Source: Theristus sp. LFF4_11 | Taxonomy: Eukaryota; Nematoda; Chromadorea; Monhysterida; Xyalidae | Direction of reading: 5' to 3' | DNA length: 64,000 nt | Assembly (NCBI GenBank): GCA_030248135.1 | Contig: JASANC010004304.1 | Span: forward strand, 62,001 to 126,000 | Part shown: positions 33,501 through 47,090 of the stretch, piece by piece | How positions within the stretch are numbered: the first letter of the stretch is position 1 | Layout of the letters: each line of letters opens with the position of its first letter | Notes under the pieces: generated by a model | Told to the model about the DNA's origin: nothing | The model's database searches: none | What the model saw: only the letters and a program-made list of their open reading frames with translations | Program-made: the position numbers and the translations under genes

Positions 33501-35190
33501 CAAGCCTAAACATGCTAAGTACAGGGTGTCCCAAAATAACACATTTCCACAGGTTGGCTCAACTCAAGCTGTTTAGGGGCCCAAATGAATTAGACCACCC
33601 AACTCGCACGAGGTCGCTGATTGGTGCACGTTTTTTTAGAACACCCTGTATTCGAAAAGCAGCATTACAGTTTAATGTTTTGCTACAATGTTTGCGACAG
33701 ACAACCAAGTCAGCAAAATGTGCAACAAATGTAACACACGACGACAAGAGCGACGATAACTATCAGAATAAACGGGTATCCAGGATTGTCGGATGTATAA
33801 TTCATAAATTGCGGCGTCGCAGTAACAGAAAGATAACGCACAGAGCAGAGAGAGGCGCAGAGCAAGTGACTAAACCACACAAAAGAAACGCGCCGCACAC
33901 AAGCTCCCATGAAAATCATGACACACACGAGACACAGAAAACAGCTAAGAAAACAACGCCATCAGAGTCACTAACGTGCACGAGGAAATTTGCTAAAAAA
34001 ACCAGCAGCCCTGAAAAAGAAACACAATACGACTCAAAAGGACAACAAAAACAGAAACCACGGGAGTACGCAGTTGTTGTTGTTTGATGAATAGCTGACC
34101 GCAGTATAACCGAGTAAACATGGCAGCTTTTTTCAGGGTGCAAGGAGCGCGCGAAATTTGAATCAAAGAAAAAAGATGTTCAGAAACCCAATTGCGTGTC
34201 AAACTTCACATGTTTCTTAAAATTAATTGGTAATTCGTGGTATTCTTTTTATTATTTCTCCCTCCGCACACTCGATTGGCGAATATCTTATCATTTTTGA
34301 GAAAGGCAACTCCCAGTCTGCGACTAATCTCATCTTGACTGAAACTGCTGTATTTATTCGGCTATACTTGACGTGCAATCGGGTGATAGCAACTGCTCCC
34401 CTGACGCTGTGGCACAAAAGCAAAGCGATCTGCACGAGTGTGCTACAAGAACTGCGCAGCTAATTACGTTTGGATGACACTAGCGTTCGTTGACTCGAGT
34501 GGTGATTTGTTGGGTGTGTGTGTTGAATGCAATCATACAGACGAGATGACCAGAGCAGACGGCGCTGCTGCTTGCGTTGCTACCGACGATTTACAGCACG
34601 ACCGAAATGAATCAGAATAATCTGCAAAGAAGAAAGTCCAAGATTGCGTGAACTGGGATTGGTTGGACACATCAACATGGTGCACAACACACAACCAGTC
34701 GTCCTACTGAAACTTCAGGGTCTGCCAAGTTGCTCACGAAAATGCATTGCATTTTACTGGTGCAAAACTGGGTCACACGTATGAACCGAACGTCAACAAC
34801 GTTTTTGTTACGAAAAACTGGCGCCAAACACCCGCCTAGCGTTGAGGGCGGAGTAAGTTGATGTAAAGTATGTTTGCTTAAACCTGTCACATTTTCACAG
34901 ATTACAGAGCATGCGAAACCTTGAAATACAATAAGAACGACTGTATCGGTTCGGGTTGAAATCAAACACCCCATTCGTAGCTACATATAGCTCTGCTTGC
35001 AACCTCGCATCCTGTTTTTTTCATTACGAACTTAGTCTTAGTGGCACAGTATGTTTGCATAAACCTGGCCACTTTTATTCACAACGCGTTTTAGCGACGC
35101 GTTTCTAACTCTCAGCAGTGAAAAAAACAAAAAAAACCGCAAATGCCAGCACCAACTTGAAAGCGTGCGTGCGTGCGTGTTGCTGCGGCG
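30524..35190. other. Intergenic region without a recognised gene
   Basis: The 3' ends of two convergent genes bound this 4.7-kb region. The + strand is A/C-rich from about 31100 to 32100, as expected for a transcribed minus-strand T/G-rich tail. The longest frame (33470-34087) starts from a non-ATG codon, overlaps a MITE and is rich in K/T/R; I do not accept it as a gene. No tRNA or rRNA gene was seen. Confidence 0.4.
33522..33648. mobile_element. Mariner-type MITE, 127 bp
   Basis: The ends CAGGGTGTCCCAAAATAAC and, on the complement of the right end, CAGGGTGTTCTAAAAAAAC are imperfect inverted repeats. TA flanks both ends (33520-33521 and 33649-33650). The CAGGGTGT terminus is typical of mariner-like elements. 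A similar isolated end (CAGGGTGTTTACATATG) occurs near 57620. Confidence 0.7.
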
Positions 35191-38100
35191 TCAGTTCGCA
35201 TCGACCGACGCGTCCGCATCGCCGGCCCTCTCGGTGGCGGCGGCGGCGCTCGACTGCGTTTTATCGTTGGAGCTGCTCTGTGTGCTCGCCGCGTTCGACG
35301 TCGGCGCGTTGCCGGTGCTGGCCGCCTGACCGGCCGGTGCGCCGCCCGCGCTGCCGCTGTCCGCCTGCGTCGAGCTGTCGCTCGGCAACGCCGCTGCCGC
35401 TGCGCTCGCGTGCGCCGGTATGAGCACGCTGTTCAGCGACGGCTGGATGCGCAGCTCTGCACAGACGAGTGCACTCGCAGATTGCATGCATGTGGCATGG
35501 GGGGTGCCGTCCGTGATTGTTGAAAAGACGCTACACACGCTTACGGGCAAGGGGCGAACATGACACGACCAGATGTCATGAGTCGGACCAGCTTAATCCA
35601 TGTATACAACTTCGTCACGTTATGTTCCAAAAAAAACCTCACAAAACAGGTTGTGAAAAAACACGGCACGTTACAAAAAAATCTCACAAAATAGGTTGTG
35701 AAAAAACTCAAACCGCACATTTTACCCTTACGAATTTTCGGTGTGTTTTGACGGCTAATATTTAGGGGTCATCCAAAAGTTTTGTGGATCAATGAGACCC
35801 ATTCAGTTGCGTATAAAACGCTGGTACAGACAGACAGACTGACCCTGTTCGGAGAAGTTGAACAACGGCGGCAGCTCCTTGCCGCTGGGCAGGCGCGTGC
35901 TCGCGAGTCGCAGTTCGTTGAAGAACGCGTGTGCGCAGGCCTGCAGCGGCGTCAGGCGATTCGGCGGCGTGTACTCGAGCAGGTGACTAGTGAGGTCGAT
36001 CGCCTCCGCCGGCGTACGTGGACGAAATACCTGCAGTGGGTGTGGGTGGGTGCACGTGACGGTGACACGTCATTGGTGGAGTGTCGCGTCCGCAATGCTA
36101 CTACACCACGCTCCGCATGGTTGATTGCGTGTGTTTCTGCGCTGATGTTTTTGGTCAGACTTAGATGTAGGGTTGGTAAAAAAACCGGTTTTTTATATTG
36201 CCAGGAAAAAAACCGGTTTCTTTTCCGTTTCAAAACCGTTTTAAAACCATAAAAAACCGAATGCTTCCCAGCTCCTAAACTTTCCAGAACTTAGCATCTT
36301 GAACTCAAAACAGGAAATACATCAAAATTAGTGATTTTGAGCAGCATAAAATGCTGTTTTCAGGCATACAGCCGACCCAATTTTTTTCCCGGTTTTTTTT
36401 CCTGTGCCAACCCTACTTAGATGTGCTTTGAGTGAAAACGTTTTGTGAATGTTGGCAGCGTGGTACTAGGGGGCCACCGCGATAATGAGTCTACCTAGCG
36501 AAGCGCACAACGCATATATCCGGCACGTCACCACGTCATGTATGAATGATGGCATAAACGAGCACGTGTTCTAAAGATAACGTGACGTGCAAGATTCCAG
36601 CCGAAGACATTTATGCCGTCTCTATTTTAGTTGCAGCGTGAAATCGTCGTTCAGCAACAAAACGTTGCACGCGTGCGCGCACCCGATTCCAAGGATGAGC
36701 GCGTATCTGCGGAAATCGAAACTCGGTGTAGTTTGGATTCATCTGCTGTATCTGCTCGCGCGACGGTGTGCCGAGCACTTTGATGATCTCCACCAGTTGG
36801 TCGACGCCGCTGTCACCGGGAAAGATCGGCTGACCAAGCAACAGCTCCGCGAGCACACAACCGGCCGACCAAACATCTGCAACAGCAACCATTCATTTCA
36901 GCAAAACGCAGGAGCCTCCGATAAAACTGAAACTAGCAAATAATACGGAGACCTTTAGGACGTTTCATTACCCCGATTCTATTCTACCATGCGATCCCGT
37001 CGAATCTGAGACTGGAGTGCTTTTGGAATGCACTGTTTTGATCAGCTCAATGCACCGCTTCGCAGACCGCTTCAGTTTAAAATTCAATATTGAAATGACG
37101 GATGCAGCCAATCAGCGCAGTGCACTCTTGAACGCAAATCAACCTAGCAACCAAATGGTCTGTGAATTTGGTCAGCTCAGTTGGCAGCAGTGAGTGTGCG
37201 CCCGAACGTCGTGTGTCACCGACTGACCGATCGCGGTCGAATAGTCAGTGGCGCCAAAGATCAACTCTGGCGCGCGATAGTAGCGTGAGCAGATGTACGA
37301 GACGTTCGGCTCGCCGCGCACGAGATGCTTCGCGGAGCCGAAGTCGCACAGCTTCAGGACGGCCGTGTCCGGATCGAGCAGCAGGTTCTGCGGCTTGATG
37401 TCGCGGTGGCAGACGCCCATCGAGTGAATGTACGCGAGCGCTCGGAACAACTGGTACATGTACAGCTGCAATCGAGGCACAACACTCGCACGCTGCTGGC
37501 GGGGGGGGGGCACACCAACCAGAGGTGTTGCAGCACACGAATTCAGTGAAAAACAAAGTGTTCATCGGAAATTCGCAATCTGTGGATGCGATTGGCATCT
37601 TAGCAATGCGGTGAAGAAAATTCCTGGTACTCAACTAGCATAACACACCATCCTGGAATTGGTATGAACTTGCAAAAACAAAACAAAAACACTGCTTGCT
37701 GCAAACGTTCATTTTTTAGCAGTGTAGCACTCACTTTAATATACAAAATTGGGATGGTCTGCCGTTGTTTTGAATAAACACGGGCCACTCTGTAGACCGT
37801 TTCAGGAATGAGATCGAGGATCAGGTTCAGGTACAATTCGTCTTTCTGAAAGCAAGCCGGTGATGAAAACTGGAAAAGCATAATCTTCTAAAGTCAATTT
37901 CATTAACAAGCAGAAAAAAGAAGAAATGCGCAAAAGATGAATGATTCTGCTTCTCGGTTCTGAGACTCAACGCGTTTGCAGACGTTAGAAAGAAGTTTTG
38001 TTTCACGGTTGTTGCGGCAATTCATAATTGCCCAGCTGACTTTGTGTCGTATTTCAAACTCTACTTAATAGCAATTTTGAATTGCCGCGTCAAGCGTGAC

Positions 38101-39162
38101 AATGCTATAAGTATTAAGTCGCACAGCACAGCAAAACAAGAATCAATTAGATGCACGTTACCTTGTCACCGCTCGAGTAGAAAAAATATCTCAGGCGGAC
38201 GATGTTCTGATGCTCGAGTTTTCTCATGATTTGCAACTCGCGATTCTGAAATTAGCCATTAGAATTACTGCGTTAATTGGGGTTCTGTACCTATATAACC
38301 ATACTAATCCAGCACTCTGAGGCGGAGTCTCTCGATAAACGACTCAACGAGGACCACAATGTCGTTTGTTTAGCGTCAACTTTCTTATATTATAGAATTA
38401 TAGGCTATCAGCCGATTGGTTAACGATCACGTGATACATGCTTTCTGTGCAGATCAGACTTCGACTCCAATGCAACTCCCTGCAAGAAAGCATGCATCAC
38501 GTGATCACCAAACAATCAGCTGATTGCCTACAACTGAGAGTTCGACTGTGAGTGAACGAAAACGTTGACAGTGTTTCTCAACCAACCTTGAATCGCTTGT
38601 CCTGTAGCACCTTTTTTATGGCAATCGGCTCATTGCTTTCAACGAGCTTGGCCGAGTAGACCACACCAAACGAGCCATTTCCAATCACCTTTAGGTCAGA
38701 ATACTGCACCTCCACCTGAAAACAAGTCCACAACTATTAAGAGCGCTGATCTGATTTGACTGGAACACTGAAAAAAAGTTCCAAAGACTATTCTTCTAGT
38801 CAAAAATCGATAAAGTTTCAAAACAGAACCCTTTCCGATGAAGGGAAAATTCAATAATCCGATCGAACGAATAAATGCGGAAGACACATCGCCTCGGCAC
38901 ATTTGCTGATGCACAGGCAAAGCAATATGAGTTTCGCCAGTCAATTTTAGTTCGCTGTGTTGAGCGTTACGTACGACAAAAATCCGCACAGTGAAATAGA
39001 AAGTGCGACACTCGCCTGTCGATCGGGCCCATAGCCAGGCGTGGCAACCACCGACGTCACCCGGTTGTCCTTTCCGGGGAAAAACGGCAACTTGCTCATG
39101 CGCGTCAGTTTGACTGTCTGAAAAATGGCAATCATCGGCACTGGAGTGCTTGGGCGATCCAT
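35191..39162 (-). CDS. gsk-3: Glycogen synthase kinase 3
   Basis: Minus-strand coding exons: 39162-39016, 38715-38587, 38245-38162, 37845-37735, 37465-37228, 36876-36683, 36030-35844, 35456-35191. The phases agree and give about 451 aa. The Gly loop [10 protein letters not shown] is near residue 60 and the catalytic Lys is in AIKK (83). HRDIKPQN (177-184), DFGSAK (198) and the activation-loop Tyr in VSYICSRYY (214) are present. The [16 protein letters not shown] and YTPPNRLTP blocks are near-identical to animal GSK3. The kinase phosphorylates primed substrates in Wnt and insulin signalling. [10 protein letters not shown] matches the N-terminal flank, but the Ser9-like inhibitory motif is not seen. 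The Ala/Ser-rich tail resembles GSK3-beta. The start could instead be the Met before SKLPFF. The first coding intron uses a GC donor. Confidence 0.95.
36168..36415. mobile_element. hAT MITE in a GSK3 intron, 248 bp
   Basis: Inverted ends TAGGGTTGG...CCAACCCTA are bounded by an exact 8-bp duplication CTTAGATG (36160-36167 and 36416-36423). The arms contain AAACCGGTTTTTT-type sequence. There is no coding potential. It lies in the 36031-36682 intron. The right end also matches the remnant near 25282. Confidence 0.85.
38396..38548. mobile_element. TA-type MITE in a GSK3 intron
   Basis: The left part reads TATAGGCTATCAGCCGATTGG and the right end GAGAGTTCGACTG, the inverse of the CAGTCGAACT end of the family. 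GATCACGTGATACATGC and GCATGCATCACGTGATC form the inner arms. The left end is eroded. The copy lies in the 38246-38586 intron. Confidence 0.68.
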
Positions 39163-40224
39163 GTGGTGGACTAAATGGTACTGAAATCAAAACTTTTAAG
39201 ATGACTTTATTCGGGTGAATTGTTAAACACCAGATTCAAAAGTTTGATTTTTCTTTCTGCATTTGATATTTTTCCGGAACATTTGCTTGCGATTATACTA
39301 GTTCATTGTCTTGTCAAACATTATCCTCTTGAAAGCACTTACCGGTAACAGCCAGTTTCTTTTTGTGCCGCGGTTGTTTAAAACAAGTCTTTTTTCGTTA
39401 TTTCATATTTTTTGTTATTTTCAATTCCACGTGGAGGACAGTCTTCAAATCCGTTTCAAATTACATACACAATGAATACCGATAGACATGCTCAATGAAC
39501 TGAACTGACCTATGGTGTTTCGGTTAGTGTATCTTCAGATGTGTGACGTTCACGTCGCCCAGTTCGAGAGTGCCAAGAGTCCAGTGGCCGCAGCAAATGC
39601 TGCTGGCCCCTCGCTATTTTTGTTTGTTCGTCGCTTCACTCGGTGCAGCAAAAATATCACAGCAGAATTGAAATGTGGTCACTAAATGGGATCACACCCG
39701 CACGCAACGTCGTCATCGTCCCCGTTCAACCGTCAAACATCTCGGTGTTGTTTGTTGCCGCGATCATGCAAATGAAAACCCGTGTGTGTGCGGAGCGCGC
39801 AACTGACAAAAATGGCGGCGGCAACAGATCTGACGTGTGAAACAGAAAACTTTGTTTCTTTTTTCAAAAATGCTGTGGACGTGGTGGCGTGTGATTTTAA
39901 TTGGTTCCATACCGAAAAACCAGAGAACTAAAATTTTCGAAAAACGCGTGGTTCAGCAGAATCAGGTGAATGCTTATTTATTATTAAGAATCCAAGAGGA
40001 CAATAATTCGAACCAAACCATGGAAAAACACACACAAAACGGCAACACGCGTGAAAAACGCTCAAATCTTGCAATCCAGTTTGTTTTTGCTTTATCACGC
40101 ATAAAAGAATAATAATAGGTTAAATTTTAAGCCCATCTCACGCTTCATTTTCGCACTCATTATGAGTTCACAAGTTCACAACACTAAAAATAATAAAATT
40201 TATTTCAAACAAAAAGTTTGGTAA

Positions 40225-40860
40225 AAACCGGTTTTATTTCGTTAATAAATTTCTAGTGTTTGTTTCGTTCGAATCTATCTCTAACTGAGAGAAGTTTTTC
40301 GGCTCATCTATCTGAAAAAATTTTCAACCAACTGTTTATTTAAAAATTTTGGTTTTATAAAAACAAATAAAATAGGCAAATTTTTAAGCAAAATTCACCA
40401 TTTTTGCTTCACATTCTTAAAATTTTCGCTAAATTTAAATTACGCATTCAAAATTTATACTTAATTTTAGAGTATTTTTGGCATAATTTAGCTGGTCTTT
40501 GATTGCACAAAAATTATTTAAGTTTTTTTAAATTCGGTTCGAATTTCCATTCCAATTCCTATTCCAGAATACGGATTTTAAAATTATTTCTTTCATTTCC
40601 ATTTTTGTCTTTGTGAAAAGATAACCGTCGTCGGTGAACGGTTGGTCTACATGTTTAAACGACTGGCGCAACGCGCAAGACATATTTGCGTTGCAGGATA
40701 TTTACCTAAAAACTAATCGTTTGTGTAACGGTCAAAATAAACTACAAATCGCAGAATATGTCCTAAACTTAATCCAAGAAAAACTTAAACCTACTGCTAA
40801 TCCTAAGTTTAATATTTTACGCCTAAACCAAGCCTTTTTAAGAGTGCGGTGAATGAGCAA
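40225..40860. repeat. Diverged relative of the foldback outer arms
   Basis: TTCGAATCTATCTCTAAC, TTTTTCGGCTCA and later AAATTACGC and TTTATACTTAATTTTAG follow the same order as 13660-13860. The segment ends with AACCAAGCCTTTTTAAGA, the inverted form of the AAAAGGCTTGGC motif, next to CCTAA-type repeats. It is an old, strongly diverged copy. Confidence 0.5.
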
Positions 40861-40952
40861 ATAGGTGCACGTGACCACTCAATGGTGAAAAATCCATTCC
40901 ATAATCCTGGTTTTGTAACATTAAGTTGGTGAACGGATTAACGTGCGTGAAC

Positions 40953-40976
40953 CAATCAATCAATCAATCAATCAAT
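40953..40976. repeat. CAAT tetranucleotide microsatellite
   Basis: Six tandem CAAT units. Other simple repeats include GT runs near 5014-5029, 12556-12572 and 52569-52581 and a CA run near 58972-58984. Confidence 0.85.
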
Positions 40977-43900
40977 TTATTTGTATGCCTCACGGCCAGT
41001 TCACATCAACACATTCACAAAACTTCCATTATGCAAAACAAACACAATTGATGTCACAAAAAAAAACCTAAAGAAACACAAGATTATTGATGAACTTGGT
41101 GAATGCATGAATGAAAGCAAGCAAAAAGTCGATGCAAACGAATGGGCAGATGACTGCCCGGGTATTCACACAAAGAAACAAAATCCACAAATTCCAATTC
41201 CAATTCCACAAGAAACCATTCCAATAGCTGATGTAAAAGTAAAGATTACGGTATTAATGCGGCAGTTCAAATCGATGCGCGAATGGTTTCTGTCTGACTT
41301 TGAAATCTTAGCCATGTGCATGCTCTGAAATATTGCCTTTTTGCAAACGCGTGTGCTTCAAGTTTGAAAAGGGATTTGCAACATACCGAAGATGACAGAG
41401 ATTTTTTTGGTTGAGCGGGTTCCTGATTTTACCACATTTTACCAACAGCCGTTGTAGTTAGGGGTTCTCGACCCCTGGGTAAGTGCACCCCCCTCATCCA
41501 CGGTCCCGTTTTTGCTATTATCCATTTTTTTAGGATCTGCGACTTATTGGGTTTGCAGACGTGAAAGGAAACTAGTTCCAAATGTTCCAATCTTTATGTG
41601 GCAATTCCAAGTCGTCTGAATTACTCGGCTCTATTTAGGGGACTCGGATCACCTCGCCAATTTTGAATTCCCTCGTCATGCATTTTTAAACTGTTTAAGC
41701 ATCTATGCGCGCATTGAGTCTCGGGATCAAAATAAAAGATAATACTGATATCTGATGTATCTGCAGTCTATCTGGCTAACATATACAACTCGGTGATTGG
41801 TCGACTCCTCACGCTCCGCACCCCTGTTTCTTTCTGCGGATGAGATTCAGTTTTTTTCGATTGTTGAACAGTTCATTTTTTCATGTCCCAAAACTCTAAA
41901 TCGATGAACTACTAAATTCCAAACGTTTGTTGTCCCAATTTTAGAAAACTAAAGTTTGTTGTTTGATTGACGGCGACGAGGTCGTCGATGATTTTTTGCT
42001 TTTTCAGGCATAAAAAGAGCGTAACGTTGGCCGGTGCTGCGTGTCCAACACATTATTCAAAACAAGCAAACAAAATGAGAAAACTTGTTTCCAATGATTT
42101 CGACGGTTTTGATCCCGCTTTCAACAACCGGTTCATTGACTGCGATAGCGATACCATGTTCAACGATAAATTTTATCACCTGCTGCGTTCTTCTGCTCTG
42201 TGCTCTGTTTTTGGGCTCTTTGTTTTTGCTCTTAGTTCTTGTGTGTGCCAGAGCCAGAGACACACTGGAATTCAGTCTCAGTGCTAAATAAACACCCGTT
42301 CACTTCAGGCTTTTGAGGACCGATTATCGACTTTGTTTAGGCGATTATAATCAGGTTTCCGCTGACGTTTTTGTATTTTTTTTAATCTGCAACTGAGTGA
42401 TCTGCGGATTAATAGTGGTGGTGCGTGCGTGTGCAGGTGTGGTGCACTGCTTGAAGAACATTCTGCATATTGCCGAGCCCAGAACAATGTCGGTTTTGTA
42501 TTTTTAGTGTTTTGGTATTGTGCAATGCGTTGTCCGTGTTTGCCTCACCCTCACCCATTTTTGTTTTCACCAAGCAGTTCGATCGACCGACGACGACGGT
42601 GTGTGCAAGTGCAATCCGAACAGCAAACAAAGCGAAAGCGACTGTATAATACGTTGGTTTTGTTGCAAAATACCCTCGTGCAATTGTGAGTGAAGTTGTG
42701 TCTGCAACTGTGCCCGTTTCTTTCCGTTCACTTGCAATACATGACGTTGCAAGTTGTGTTGTTGTGACAGGATTGAACCATTCAACTGATTTATAAAAAG
42801 AAACCGTCTTTCGTTTATTTGCTGCGTGTAAGTTGACGATATTTTCTATGATTCGCAGGTTTCATTTAAAAAAATTATTGCATTTTGATAGACTTTTAAG
42901 TTAAATTAAATGCAAATTAAAATTTGTTTTATGGATGAATTATCAAGCCGTTCTAGTTGTTCCTTGTACCTTGTTATTCTTCTGCTCGCACAGTATCATT
43001 TTCCAAGACGCTTCACTTCAGGGGTCTCACAGATCTCACTTTCTGTTTCCAGCGTCTAATTTTTCGCAGGCATTTTGTTTGCTTGTGCTGTTTGTTGGCG
43101 CGAAGAATGCTATTCTGAATAGTGTTTACGACGGCACACAGCTGTATCTTGTGATTGTCGTCACTCCCGAAAACAGCGTCTGGTATTTGTTGTTTTGATT
43201 TATTGTATCAGTAAAATATTTGTTTGTTTGTTGTTCCCACATTCTGTGGTGCCAACGCTGAAACGCCCATTCGCCTTTTTTTACGTTCGAACAGCCCAAA
43301 TACCAAATAATAATAATCACGCTGATCGTATTCATGTGTGTGTGCTTCGTGTAATATGCGTGTATCTTTTGCTGCTTGCCATCTGGCTTTTATTTGCTGG
43401 TTTGTTTCCTTGGTTGGCTTTCTCTGTTTTTGTTCGCCATTATCAAAGTCGTAAAAAATGTCGTTCTTCCGTGTCATTTTCGGGTTGTAAACCGACTTTC
43501 GTTTTTCGTTCAAAAGATTGTTCGTGTTGAATTCTGTGTCACTGGACGCTGTGTTGTTTTTTTTGTTTAATTTGTGCTTGTCGGACTTGTCAAAAGTTCA
43601 AAATTCAATTTCTGTCCTTCGTAATTTTGTTGATGATGCTTTCTGGATAACCACTAGAGCACCGACCAACGGATAGTCACACTCCATTATTCTGTTGTGG
43701 ACTGCTGGACAATGAGTGAATGGGTTGGCTGTTTGGTGCAGACGCGTTCATTTATTGCCAGCTTCGATGCTCTGTCATTATTCACTATTCACATGATTTG
43801 CTTGTGCTTCACTAAACAGTGACGACATAATTCATACGTTTCATCACCACGCGGAAAGAATCTGTCTGTCGTGTGTCTCTGTTTGCCTGTTCATTTCATT

Positions 43901-46900
43901 CATCACGCAACGGCACCACTGATGTTCCAAATAATGTGCTCTCCTTCCCACTATTTTGGCGTGTTGTTCACGTTTTGTGTTTTATGGACGAGAGCGAGAT
44001 TGACCCCTGTGCCTCCCTAATGAATTATGATTGTGAAATTTCGTGTGTTGATGAGCATGGAGCGGAGCCTGCATGGACCCTGCACTGCTCCAGCGCGCAC
44101 CTCGGGCCACGTTCCTATTGGTTTTTGTATCTCGCCGACCAATCTGCATGCACTATTCAGCCCCTGGATTTGTCGATTGCTGTGACGAGCGAGATTTTGA
44201 TGATGAAACATGGTAATGATCATAATTATTATACTTCGCAGCGAACGCCCATTAACGAGTGCTTGTTGTGGTTGTATGTCTTTTATGGTCCTCCAAACAC
44301 TTTCCACATTCACGTTTGGTCACACACATGCAACGTGCCACCACGCCCGCTTGTGTTTGGCAACTTTAGTTTCTCAGTGTTTTTGTGAGGTCATGTCATG
44401 TGCCTCTAGATTTCCTCACCACAGTCACTTCTACTTCTGTTCAAACTGTTTTTTTTCGCTTGGTTGCTTTTTGGTACTAACTTGTTTGGCAGCATGCTTT
44501 TTAAACAGACATTTATGTGTGCTAGTTGCTTGAAGCTTGTTGCATGATGGCAAACAGCCACTTTTTCATAGACGCCTGCCCATCTCTGTTGGTTCTGTGT
44601 GGCCTGTGCTGTTTGTTGCTATGTGGATGCATTTAACAGCAGATGTCATTTGCATTTTCCTCGATCGTTTTGTTGTTGCTTTAGCGTGCGTAATTTCGTT
44701 TTTGACTTCCCTCGTAGATTATGCCAGACGATAAAATCCCCAGTGAAACATAATTTCTACACAACTTCCGCTACATTACGCCGTTTGAAATTGGTGTTTT
44801 TCCGTTGAACAATCTCAAAAGCACACTGTGGTTTTACAGGAGCGCAGACATAACAGCATAAAGCACAATGATCGACGCGAATAGTGGCGGATCGGATCAG
44901 GCTTTTTGTCTTGTTGCGTCACTTGCGCTTCTGTTTCTGGATGCTAAATGTGCGCAACCGTGGTCTCTGGCCTGCTGAATGAAAGTGACGCAATGGTGTG
45001 GTGGTGCTTGAGGCTGCGATCATCGTTGCTTTCAAATGAATTATACCGCCACGGTCTCTCGCACGGTTTTGGTTTCACTTTTCACCCATCTGGCTGCGCC
45101 GCGTGTGCACTTATTTATTATTTTTGCGTTTTGAACAATACAATTTGAGTATAAAATTCAACTCCGTTTCACTGAAACGCAAGAAATGGCACCTCAGCTG
45201 AGCGGCGGCTTGTCGTGCTTGTGGTTTCTCATTACATTTTCAGTAGCGCGTTTTGTTTGGTTTTGCTTGCACTGTCTCTCTTGTGTCTGTTGCTTGTTTG
45301 TTTGCTTTAGTTTCAGCTCCACTCCACCGCATTGTGCTTGATCGTGATCATGTTTCCCAGGTTTGTGCTATCGCTGCATGTATCACAGCTCTGTTCGGGT
45401 ATCGCGGTTACTCGAGATGTGGCGCCCATTACCGATTTGCATTTTGTCTGCATCTTTCCGGACTTTTGCGCATGTGTTGCACATGAAAATTTTAACAGTG
45501 ATTTTGATATCAAAACAATTGGTCGATGGTTTCTGGTTTCGTTTTATTGTTATGCGATGGGGTTGTGATAACGGAAACAACAGAAATAACATTCCGCAAA
45601 ACATATATAATCATAATTTTATTTTATAAAGCTCTCAGGCATAATGGGAAGGGAATTACCTTTTTTCAAGGATGAGTTTCGTCAAAATAATTGTTGGAAG
45701 CACGTACTTTCGTTAAAGTGTGCCTAGGTGGTTGCAAACAGTGCTGATTAAGTTGGAAATTGCCATTGACCGCTGACCTGAAACAACCTTTACATTGCTG
45801 CCAACAAATTTATTCTGCACGTTTAATGGACATTTGTCTGATGTCAATCAGTCTACGTAAAATCATTCTTCTTCATCACAAAACAAAACGTTTGATACAG
45901 CCAGATAAGTCAATATGAAATTGAATAGTTGGAATTGGTTTGCAATTGACAGTTGGCCACGGAGGCAGACGCAGGCTGAGCCAAATAGTGACCGGTGTGT
46001 TCTGCAGCAGCAGTCCCTAAACCACATTCCATCTTGTGAAAATGTGTTGCCTTGCCCAGGCAGCACGGGTAATTTATGATGAGCAACAGGCCAGAAGTCA
46101 GTCATCGATCGTGTGCTGGTGGTCAGCCCTTTTGCATTTTTGATGCTCATAAACGTCGTTCGTTTTCAGCATCCAAAAAATCGCCCTGGCACCTTCGGAC
46201 AGATTCAGGGTGCGACGGCTGCTGCTGCCAATTATTCGGCTGGTAAAGAACCCATTCAACCGTGCGAATTTCAGTCGGCTAGTGGTTTTTGAGTTTCAGC
46301 GTTGTTGTTGTCTTGTTATTGCACATATTTTTATGCTTTGTTCTACACAATGGATTTGATTGTGCTCAAGCGGCATATGTTTGTTCAAAGTACAATCTAT
46401 TGCTGCTTCCTCAACTGTTTGGCGAATTATGGTAACATTTTTGCGCTCCCAATTCCAGCCGAGCAAAAGTCCGCTGTTTTTTATTCGTTGCCTTGCCAAA
46501 AACAGCAGCTAATCTGCGCTATAGACGTGCACGCTTTGGTTTCGCTTTGCGTTTGACAGAATATCGTCGTTCATCGCTGTTTTGTTGTTGTTGTTCTTGT
46601 TAGTCTTCAAGATATCAGATTTGCGCCACACTTTTTTGCCGCAAACTACATTTGCGCCGCATGGAAATGCGATTGTCCACACGCGCGTATCGCCGAGCGT
46701 CAGAAACAAGCAAAAAAGTGTGCGCTCTCGATGCGCGTCGCGGGAATTCGCGCATGTGCGTGCAGTGTGCCTGCCTGTCAGCGGCGTGTCCGTGCGTGGC
46801 TGTGGCGGTGATTTGTGACACAATCACAATCACATGCTTCTGTGGCGCTCAATTCCATTCGCCGCTAATATACTCTTGAGTGGATTGGAAGCACGCGGTC

Positions 46901-47083
46901 GCTATGAGTTGTTTTCTCTGTTGCGGGTGATTTCAGCGATTATGGTCACGCTTGTGAGCGCACACACACACCGTCAATAGCCAGGCACACTTCACATTCA
47001 CGGCCCATCTGACTGTACACACTGGTACCGACGGAAATAACACTGGCCGAATGAAAAGCAACGGATGTGCATACTTTTTCTCT

Positions 47084-47090
47084 TATATAA
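47084..47090 (+). promoter_or_regulatory. Candidate TATA box
   Basis: TATATAA followed by GGGC sits in a locally GC-richer context about 30 bp upstream of a possible initiator (near CATTCAAGCC). It could drive a + strand transcript leading to the adhesion gene at 52179 or a non-coding RNA. A similar TATATAG occurs at 58784-58790. No transcript evidence is available from sequence. Confidence 0.3.

Noticed and set aside
33470..34087. 205-codon open frame on the + strand
   Set aside because: It starts from a non-ATG codon, runs through a MITE and has low-complexity K/T/R composition with no domain.
42085..42291. Short hydrophobic + strand frame resembling a membrane peptide
   Set aside because: Only 68 codons, hydrophobicity follows from T-rich DNA, and no splice or promoter support.
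43873..44388. 171-codon open frame on the + strand
   Set aside because: No domain, no splice context and composition like the surrounding G+T-rich non-coding DNA.
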